Origin: Candidatus Woesearchaeota archaeon
GTDB taxonomy: Archaea; Nanobdellota; Nanobdellia; SCGC-AAA011-G17; GW2011-AR17
Direction of reading: 5' to 3'
Length of the DNA: 5,069 nucleotides
Assembly (NCBI GenBank): GCA_003694495.1
Contig: RFJO01000086.1
Location: forward strand, 1 to 5,069
Part shown: one piece after another, positions 1 to 3,825 of the stretch
How the letters are laid out: the number at the start of each line of letters is the position of its first letter
How positions within the stretch are numbered: position 1 is the first letter of the stretch
The notes under the pieces: generated by a model
Told to the model about the DNA's origin: nothing
Database searches by the model: none
What the model saw: only the letters and a program-made list of their open reading frames with translations
Program-made: the position numbers and the translations under genes

Positions 1-3
1 CGT

Positions 4-993
4 ATGGACTATTCAGACTGGTTTTTATCAACAGAATCGCCAGTAAAACTTTCCCCTCTTGAATCATTGGTATTAAACGAAAAGTTATTGTTAAAGCTTG
101 CAGAAGAAGGTTTTTCTCCCGAGTACGCCCCCAAACTTACTTCTCCTTACTACCCTAGTGAAAAGATCTTAGCTTGGCTTGACACGGTTTCTCAAACCCC
201 TGGCTACAAGTTGTTTAAATCAGTTTACAGGCCAAGGTTGCATAATCTAGACAAGATTCCGGACACTGGCGCATTATTGGTGTCGAACCACAGCAGCATG
301 TTCATGGCAGACATAGCTCCGATAGTTCTTGGGTTATACGAAAAATCAAGAAGGGTTGTTTACTCCTTCGTTCACAAGATCCTTAAAGACAGCGACTTTG
401 TCAAATCAGTCGGCGGCGTTGTGGCTGACAAAACTTTAGCCACAGAAATCTTAGCTCAAAACAATTTGGCTTTAGTTTGTCCGGAAGGCATAGAAGGCGC
501 TTGCAGGTCTAAACTATACGCCTATAATGTGATGCAGGTAGGCGGCTTTTCTTTCAACGGCATGGGTTACCTTAAGTCAGCTTACAGGTCAAAAAAACCC
601 GTTATCCCGATAGCTATAATTGGGGGTGAAGAGAACTGTTTGGTTTTGGGCAACATAAAACCTGAAGTTGAATGGTTTTTTAACAAATTACAATCAAGGT
701 TTAACATAAAAAATTACGACCTTGGCCGTAAATCTTTTGGTTGGATTGCCGGTTCAAAGGTTATTCCATTTCTTGTCGCTCCGCCGTTGCCGGTATCCAT
801 TGACGCCTACGTTGGCGACCCAATTTTTGTCCAGGATTACGTTAACGAAAACGAACATAAGTTTGACTATTACCGCGCCAACCTTAAGGTTATGGGTTCT
901 TTACAGGATTTAATAGATAAGAATTTAGGCAACAGGCTTGGATTATATAAAAAATTAAGAAAGGTTTCAACGTTTGTCGATTTAATGAAATAA
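4..993 (+). CDS. LPLAT/MGAT-like acyltransferase (PlsC superfamily)
   Basis: Predicted glycerolipid or phospholipid acyltransferase, transferring an acyl group to a hydroxyl acceptor at the membrane. Seen: the catalytic block NHSSMFMAD (H96, D103) has H-X6-D spacing, as I recall for the MGAT-like branch rather than the H-X4-D of classic PlsC. A PEG motif (160-162) follows, in the place of FPEG but with Cys159 instead of Phe. Then come a GF-x-x-x-G-M-G-Y-L stretch (181-190), PVIPIAIIGGEE (199-210, matching the family's P-x-x-P-x-x-x-x-G-x-E-E) and a C-terminal PLP...GDPI block (261-274). The first 80 residues look helical. No clear transmembrane segment or signal peptide is visible. The frame is open to the left edge (one codon, CGT, precedes the ATG), so the true start may lie outside the window. 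Donor and acceptor cannot be told from sequence. Superfamily assignment is firm; the precise reaction is not. Confidence 0.85.
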   Translation: MDYSDWFLSTESPVKLSPLESLVLNEKLLLKLAEEGFSPEYAPKLTSPYYPSEKILAWLDTVSQTPGYKLFKSVYRPRLHNLDKIPDTGALLVSNHSSMFMADIAPIVLGLYEKSRRVVYSFVHKILKDSDFVKSVGGVVADKTLATEILAQNNLALVCPEGIEGACRSKLYAYNVMQVGGFSFNGMGYLKSAYRSKKPVIPIAIIGGEENCLVLGNIKPEVEWFFNKLQSRFNIKNYDLGRKSFGWIAGSKVIPFLVAPPLPVSIDAYVGDPIFVQDYVNENEHKFDYYRANLKVMGSLQDLIDKNLGNRLGLYKKLRKVSTFVDLMK

Positions 994-997
994 TTGA

Positions 998-1004
998 TTT
1001 TTTT
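998..1004 (+). terminator. T7 tract, likely archaeal terminator of the acyltransferase gene
   Basis: Seven consecutive T residues start 5 nt after the acyltransferase stop codon, with no GC-rich hairpin. Archaeal RNA polymerase commonly stops at such T-runs. The tract lies just upstream of the next gene's TATA box, consistent with the zinc-protein gene being a separate transcript. Confidence 0.5.
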
Positions 1005-1005
1005 C

Positions 1006-1020
1006 AAAAAATTTTATAAA
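1006..1020 (+). promoter_or_regulatory. BRE/TATA promoter for the zinc-binding protein (leaderless)
   Basis: TTTATAAA at 1013-1020 is a textbook archaeal TATA box, preceded by an A-rich BRE-like run (1006-1011). Its centre is 26.5 nt from the A of the ATG at 1043, so transcription should begin at or within a base or two of the start codon. No Shine-Dalgarno lies in the 22 nt between TATA and ATG. Confidence 0.75.
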
Positions 1021-1042
1021 TGGCTATAACATTTTTCGGTAT

Positions 1043-1390
1043 ATGCCATTTAGAGATGATAAAAAATTATCCTGCAAACAATGCGGGGAACCTGTAGACG
1101 CACACAACAATGCAGATTACTGGGACGTTCTTTACCATGCCTTATGCCAAGGCCATGATGCTTTGGATGCTATTAAAGATTATCTTAATTTAAGCGAGAT
1201 ATACAGGGCGTCAAGGGCTGAGCATTTGTTTCCTGTTGGGGACTGCAAAGGCAACTTGTCAAAATCTTCCATGATTCGTGATAGCCTTTATCTGTACGAC
1301 TTGGGTCATTTGCTCGAAGAACCTGTAGAAATGGACGAAGAATATGCAACATATGCAAAAATTGCATATGAACTATTGCAAAAGCTTTAA
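1043..1390 (+). CDS. Small putative zinc-binding protein, function unknown
   Basis: A 115-residue protein that I do not recognise. Seen: an N-terminal CKQCG (C11, C14) and a second half-site ALCQGH (C35, H38) give a C-X2-C-X20-C-X2-H arrangement. This could bind one zinc, with a layout resembling a treble clef (CxxCG knuckle, then YHxxCxxH at a helix start). H21, H33 and C68 are other possible ligands. The rest is acidic and probably helical (SEIYRASRAEHLF, then YATYAKIAYELLQKL at the C-terminus). There is no membrane segment or signal peptide. The start at 1043 is supported by a TATA box at leaderless spacing. The gene stands between the acyltransferase and FKBP genes, each with its own promoter-like signals, so context gives no function. 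The zinc-binding call is inference from Cys/His spacing. Confidence 0.7.
   Translation: MPFRDDKKLSCKQCGEPVDAHNNADYWDVLYHALCQGHDALDAIKDYLNLSEIYRASRAEHLFPVGDCKGNLSKSSMIRDSLYLYDLGHLLEEPVEMDEEYATYAKIAYELLQKL
1342..1370 (+). repeat. ATATGCAA repeats and perfect 9-bp inverted repeat
   Basis: ATATGCAA occurs at 1342-1349 and again at 1351-1358, and as its reverse complement TTGCATAT at 1362-1369. The inner part is a perfect hairpin: CATATGCAA (1350-1358), loop AAA, TTGCATATG (1362-1370). A partial TTGCA follows at 1376-1380. It lies in the last codons of the zinc-protein gene, about 40-70 nt upstream of the FKBP TATA box. It could be an mRNA hairpin, an operator or chance; no T-run follows, so it is not an obvious terminator. 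Confidence 0.5.
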
Positions 1391-1409
1391 ATAAGTGTAA
1401 TCTTCACTA

Positions 1410-1418
1410 ATTATAAAA
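1410..1418 (+). promoter_or_regulatory. TATA box for the FKBP gene
   Basis: ATTATAAAA lies 20 nt after the zinc-protein stop codon. At the usual 25-27 nt spacing, transcription would begin near 1440, giving a leader of about 30 nt before the ATG at 1471. That leader contains the Shine-Dalgarno. A short inverted pair, AGTG (1394-1397) and CACT (1405-1408), sits just upstream of the box and could be a regulator site, but is too short to call. Confidence 0.6.
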
Positions 1419-1457
1419 ATCGTTAAAATGAGTTCTATTGCTTATTTTGCGAGACAA

Positions 1458-1465
1458 GGAGTTGA
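1458..1465 (+). promoter_or_regulatory. Shine-Dalgarno that sets the FKBP start at 1471
   Basis: GGAGTTGA differs by one base from the ideal GGAGGTGA and ends 5 nt before the ATG at 1471. It selects this ATG over the in-frame TTG at 1438, which lies upstream of the Shine-Dalgarno. Confidence 0.75.
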
Positions 1466-1470
1466 AAAAA

Positions 1471-1902
1471 ATGGTTGTTAAAAACGGAGACAAGGTAAAA
1501 GTTGAATATAAAGGAACCTTTGATGATGGTACTGTCTTTGACACGTCTGAAGGTAAAGCCCCTTTAGAGTTTGAAGTTGGCAAACATTTGGTAATAAAGG
1601 GTTTTGAAGACGCTTTATTAGGCATGGATGTAAACGAAGAAAAGGAAATAGTTCTTCAGCCGGCTGAAGCATACGGTGAAAGAAAAGAAGAGCTTATCAA
1701 GGAAGTTCCTCGTGAACAGTTGCCTCAAGACGTTGAGCTTAAGCCTGGCATGGCTTTAATGGCCAACCTGCCCAACGGCGCGCAAGTTCCGGTAATGATT
1801 AAGGAAGTAAGCGACAACACGGTTACGTTAGACTTAAACCATCCGTTAGCAGGCAAAGTTTTGCATTTTAAAATAAAACTTTTAGAAATAAAAGAAAACT
1901 AA
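1471..1902 (+). CDS. FKBP-type peptidyl-prolyl cis-trans isomerase, SlyD-like
   Basis: Cytosolic FKBP that isomerises X-Pro bonds and probably acts as a folding chaperone. Seen in 143 residues: N-terminal FKBP strands with V-E-Y-K-G-T-F-x-D-G-T-x-F-D (11-24; Y13 and D24 are the expected pocket residues), then VIKGFEDALLGM (41-52), PAEAYGER (64-71), an insert-in-flap (IF) chaperone domain at roughly 70-120, and the closing FKBP strand NHPLAGKVLHFKIKLLEI (123-140). This order is that of SlyD and the short archaeal FKBPs. It lacks the His/Cys-rich metal-binding tail of E. coli SlyD. The start at 1471 is chosen because of the Shine-Dalgarno and because family members begin with this V-x-x-G-D-x-V pattern; an in-frame TTG at 1438 would only add 11 residues. 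The gene has its own TATA box and converges with the 109-residue gene, overlapping it by 4 nt. Confidence 0.95.
   Translation: MVVKNGDKVKVEYKGTFDDGTVFDTSEGKAPLEFEVGKHLVIKGFEDALLGMDVNEEKEIVLQPAEAYGERKEELIKEVPREQLPQDVELKPGMALMANLPNGAQVPVMIKEVSDNTVTLDLNHPLAGKVLHFKIKLLEIKEN
1654..1669 (+). repeat. 16-nt perfect palindrome inside the FKBP gene
   Basis: CTTCAGCCGGCTGAAG is fully self-complementary and is more GC-rich than its surroundings. It encodes part of the conserved LQPAEAYG segment, so protein constraint may explain much of it. No regulatory role can be shown from sequence. Confidence 0.4.
1885..1898 (-). terminator. T-rich stretch after the 109-aa gene on the minus strand
   Basis: Read on the - strand, TTTTCTTTTATTTC begins directly after the stop codon of the 109-residue gene. 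It lies inside the last FKBP codons (the KEN-rich tail). The T-runs are only 3-4 long, so this is a weak terminator candidate. Confidence 0.3.
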
Positions 1903-2228
1903 TTTTTTATTATTTTTTTACCATAATTTAAGACTTCTCGGTTTAATGCGCTATTTGCATCCACCAACTGTCTTAGATATCCCACCAGCGTGTTATAATC
2001 GTCAGCAATATTTTTCACGCTTTGTTTTGCTCTTTCAATGTTATGCTTATTCATTTCTGCTCTCTTATAACTTTCTTCTACATTATCAAGCATAGTTACA
2101 AACCTTTCATCATCAAGCTCTAGCATACCATACACAATTGAACGAAGGTTTTCAGCATTTTTTTCGCCAACATCATATTTTTCTTCCATTGCTTTAACAA
2201 ATTTATCAAGGTACTCTTTTTTGTTCAT
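1899..2228 (-). CDS. Unrecognised helical protein, 109 aa, coupled to the upstream gene
   Basis: I do not recognise a family. The protein is charged, Lys/Glu/Asn-rich, and predicted by eye to be almost entirely helical, with likely coiled-coil stretches around 20-60 and 62-100 (for example RAKQSVKNIADDYNTLVGYL). It has no Cys, signal peptide or membrane segment, so it is probably cytosolic. Its ATG shares one base with the TGA of the preceding 198-residue gene (TGATG), and a strong Shine-Dalgarno (GAGGTGA) lies 4 nt before the ATG. This indicates translational coupling and hence a likely functional or physical partnership. Its 3' end runs 4 nt into the FKBP gene on the other strand. Function unknown. 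Confidence 0.75.
   Translation of the reverse strand: MNKKEYLDKFVKAMEEKYDVGEKNAENLRSIVYGMLELDDERFVTMLDNVEESYKRAEMNKHNIERAKQSVKNIADDYNTLVGYLRQLVDANSALNREVLNYGKKIIKN
1903..1919 (+). terminator. T6 + T7 tract, FKBP terminator
   Basis: Two T-runs (1903-1908 and 1913-1919) follow the FKBP stop codon immediately, without a hairpin, as expected for an archaeal intrinsic terminator. The same bases on the other strand encode the Lys-Lys-Ile-Ile-Lys-Asn tail of the convergent 109-residue protein. Confidence 0.7.
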
Positions 2229-2824
2229 CAGTTCACCTCAATCAACCCTTTTTGCAGCATTTCACTGTACAACTTTTCTAGCAAACCTCTGTTTCTTTTA
2301 ATCAAGGAATAATCTTCATTCAAGGTATCAAGCGCCCAATCACAAAGTTCAGCCATGCAAGGATATGTTTCGCTAACAGTATTTGTTATAATGATCATTC
2401 TATCATAATTGCTCTTAATCTTATCTAACGACTCAACACCATTTTGTACAATTGTTTTTACTTTATCCGCATTATGCTTTGTAACTCTGTCGCACAAATT
2501 GGTATAAACTGCATTTTGTTTTTCTAGGAGCCTTTTATTATTGTCATGTTCTGTTATTATGTTAATAAGGTTATTCCTGAACTTGAAGCCGTTGATGTCA
2601 AGCCTTGTATAAAACTTCTCTTCAATAACCGCAAAAGCCATGTCAGCTTCATCCTGTGTAAATGCTCTCTTATTTAAAGAATACACGTCAGCAATATAGC
2701 CCAGTGCAAGCTTTCTGCTTAACGGAGATTTAAAGTAAGACTTTTTGTCAAGTTCATCGAGTTTATCTAAAATCACATCATTCATTTCTGGGTATAATAA
2801 AAGTTCAACAGGTAACTTAACCAT
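2228..2824 (-). CDS. Unrecognised helical protein, 198 aa
   Basis: I do not recognise a family. Seen: an all-helical-looking, charged, probably soluble protein. The N-terminal part (1-70) has alternating amphipathic stretches (PVELLLYPEMNDVILDKLDELDKK; SPLSRKLALGYIADVYSLN). The middle and C-terminal parts (about 85-190) look coiled-coil-prone. Cys residues are C111, C156 and C161 and do not form an obvious metal motif. No signal peptide or membrane segment is visible. The start at 2824 fits a TATA box embedded in the truD 3' end at leaderless spacing (26.5 nt). Only 17 nt separate it from the truD stop, so read-through from truD is also possible. Its stop overlaps the start of the 109-residue gene, and the two are likely made together. 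Function unknown; a structural or scaffold role would be speculation. Confidence 0.8.
   Translation of the reverse strand: MVKLPVELLLYPEMNDVILDKLDELDKKSYFKSPLSRKLALGYIADVYSLNKRAFTQDEADMAFAVIEEKFYTRLDINGFKFRNNLINIITEHDNNKRLLEKQNAVYTNLCDRVTKHNADKVKTIVQNGVESLDKIKSNYDRMIIITNTVSETYPCMAELCDWALDTLNEDYSLIKRNRGLLEKLYSEMLQKGLIEVN
2233..2239 (-). promoter_or_regulatory. Shine-Dalgarno for the coupled 109-aa gene
   Basis: GAGGTGA on the - strand matches the 16S rRNA tail fully over 7 bases and ends 4 nt before the ATG at 2228. It sits inside the last codons of the upstream gene, where it encodes part of Ile-Glu-Val-Asn. Confidence 0.8.
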
Positions 2825-2826
2825 AA

Positions 2827-2866
2827 TTTAGTAATAATCTTTTACGCATATAAATAATTTACTAAA
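2827..2866 (-). repeat. 8-bp inverted repeat flanking the promoter of the 198-aa gene
   Basis: TTTAGTAA (2827-2834) and TTACTAAA (2859-2866) are perfect inverted copies with centres 32 nt apart, about three helical turns. They bracket the TATA box, one arm in the BRE position and the other just before the start codon. This could be an operator for a dimeric repressor, but an 8-bp AT-rich pair can also arise by chance. Confidence 0.35.
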
Positions 2867-3786
2867 ATTGTGGCATAACTTCCCTTAGGCAACTCAAAAA
2901 CTAGTGTTTGCTTAAGCTTGCCCATTTCATCTTCTTCAACAAAACTTTCAAAATTTTTAACTTTAACAAACGCGTCCCTATATTGAGTCAAGCTAACCAA
3001 AAAAGGAAACCGTTTTATTATAAAATCATTTTTTGACACGTTTTCATTTTCAAGCACTCGCTTGTATATCTCACCAATTTCTCCTTCAAGCATTGTGTCA
3101 AAGGCCATTAACGGTATTTTAGCATCGTCATGGTAGTCCGAGAACACCAGTTTGCCAAAATTTGTGCTTACCTCTTTAACATCTTTAGATTTATGTTTAA
3201 TATATTCTCCTAGAACAATATTAAAAAGATAACTTTGGTATGAATTGAATATAAGCTTTATCAGTTTTTTATCCACGGTTGCCAAATCTTTCACGCCAAG
3301 AACTTCTGCAGCTTTACTAAATTCTTTTTTTACTATTGCTTTCCCTGCAACATGGTTGGCTGCGTTCATTCCGAACCGTTGCTCGCCGAAATAGTTTGGC
3401 ATATGCTCAACCGTTTTCATGTTAGGCTTTTCCAGGTTTCTTATAACTATTTTAAACTTGTTTCCTATAAGCATGCTGGAGTTAATCTTTTCTTTACCAT
3501 TTCCAATGTAAGTCAGGCTTAAGTTTTTAATCTTCAAAGATTCAACCTTAGCTTTGTCTGCGTTTTCAATTGAAATAACTTGTTCAGTCACTGCATTTTT
3601 ATCTTTGATCCCCGCAAAACCAATTTTGTTGCTTTTTATGTTAAGCCTTTTAGCGATTTCGTTCACTGCATCTAGAGTGTTCCACCCGGTTTTTTTTAGT
3701 TTAAAGTACGCCTGGTTGCCTTCACTTAAATTAAAATTAATAACTTCTTTCACGACAAAATCTTCAAATTTAGTTTTTATATCCAT
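2842..3786 (-). CDS. truD: tRNA pseudouridine synthase TruD (Pus7 family)
   Basis: Isomerises uridine to pseudouridine in tRNA. E. coli TruD acts on U13; archaeal and eukaryotic relatives (Pus7) can also act at position 35. Seen in 314 residues: the N-terminal FEDFVVKEV (7-15), then GFAGIKDKNAVTEQ (56-69) carrying the catalytic Asp62, then NYFGEQRFG (131-139, with the conserved Asn131 and Phe133), NSYQSYLFN (181-189) and the C-terminal LPKGSYAT (299-306). All core motifs are intact, so it should be active. The protein is short: E. coli TruD has 349 residues and archaeal forms are often longer. The shortfall lies mainly in the TRUD insertion region between about 190 and 260. The ATG at 3786 fits a TATA box about 27 nt upstream. 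The gene is divergent from apgM and is followed after 17 nt by two unrecognised genes on the same strand. Confidence 0.95.
   Translation of the reverse strand: MDIKTKFEDFVVKEVINFNLSEGNQAYFKLKKTGWNTLDAVNEIAKRLNIKSNKIGFAGIKDKNAVTEQVISIENADKAKVESLKIKNLSLTYIGNGKEKINSSMLIGNKFKIVIRNLEKPNMKTVEHMPNYFGEQRFGMNAANHVAGKAIVKKEFSKAAEVLGVKDLATVDKKLIKLIFNSYQSYLFNIVLGEYIKHKSKDVKEVSTNFGKLVFSDYHDDAKIPLMAFDTMLEGEIGEIYKRVLENENVSKNDFIIKRFPFLVSLTQYRDAFVKVKNFESFVEEDEMGKLKQTLVFELPKGSYATILVNYLYA
2847..2864 (-). promoter_or_regulatory. BRE/TATA promoter for the 198-aa gene (leaderless)
   Basis: On the - strand TTTATATG (2854-2847) is centred 26.5 nt from the ATG at 2824, the same spacing as at the zinc-protein gene. 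TAGTAAATT (2864-2856) lies just upstream in the BRE position. No Shine-Dalgarno precedes the ATG, which fits a leaderless transcript. The promoter lies inside the last codons of truD (encoding Asn-Tyr-Leu-Tyr). Confidence 0.55.
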
Positions 3787-3787
3787 T

Positions 3788-3802
3788 GAAAAAGCTTAAA
3801 AA
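3788..3802 (+). promoter_or_regulatory. BRE/TATA promoter for apgM (leaderless)
   Basis: CTTAAAAA (3795-3802), preceded by the BRE-like GAAAAAG (3788-3794), is centred 26.5 nt from the ATG at 3825. No Shine-Dalgarno is seen between TATA and ATG. The element begins right beside the truD start codon on the other strand. Confidence 0.6.
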
Positions 3803-3809
3803 CCTTGAA

Positions 3810-3825
3810 GTTATAAAATTTACTA
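3810..3825 (-). promoter_or_regulatory. BRE/TATA promoter for truD (leaderless)
   Basis: On the - strand TTTATAAC (3817-3810) is centred 27.5 nt from the truD ATG at 3786. TAGTAAATT (3825-3817) overlaps its upstream edge in the BRE position and reaches the first base of the apgM start codon. No Shine-Dalgarno precedes truD, consistent with a leaderless start. Confidence 0.6.

Noticed and set aside
722..913. 63-residue open frame inside the acyltransferase gene in another frame
   Set aside because: It lies within a conserved coding region and has no independent start signals or recognisable protein features.
998..1012. T7 run followed by an A-run, resembling a hairpin
   Set aside because: A T/A-only stem with almost no loop would not be stable. 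The T-run alone is the better terminator explanation.
1394..1408. AGTG/CACT inverted pair upstream of the FKBP TATA box as an operator
   Set aside because: The 4-bp arms are too short to separate from chance; it is noted only in the promoter entry.
1438..1470. N-terminal extension of FKBP from a TTG codon (11 extra residues)
   Set aside because: The Shine-Dalgarno at 1458-1465 lies downstream of this TTG and serves the ATG at 1471, and the FKBP fold begins right after that ATG.
1428..1481. 17-codon upstream ORF overlapping the FKBP start
   Set aside because: Its ATG lies upstream of the transcription start predicted from the TATA box (about 1440), so it is probably not in the mRNA. It has no Shine-Dalgarno.
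3554..3799. 81-residue open frame antisense to the 5' half of truD
   Set aside because: It is fully antisense to conserved TruD motifs, has no promoter or Shine-Dalgarno of its own, and its low-complexity hydrophobic translation is what antisense Lys/Asn-rich coding gives.
3786..3824. 13-residue N-terminal extension of ApgM from a TTG codon
   Set aside because: It would overlap the truD start codon, lies over the apgM promoter, and family members begin just before the DG motif, matching the ATG at 3825.
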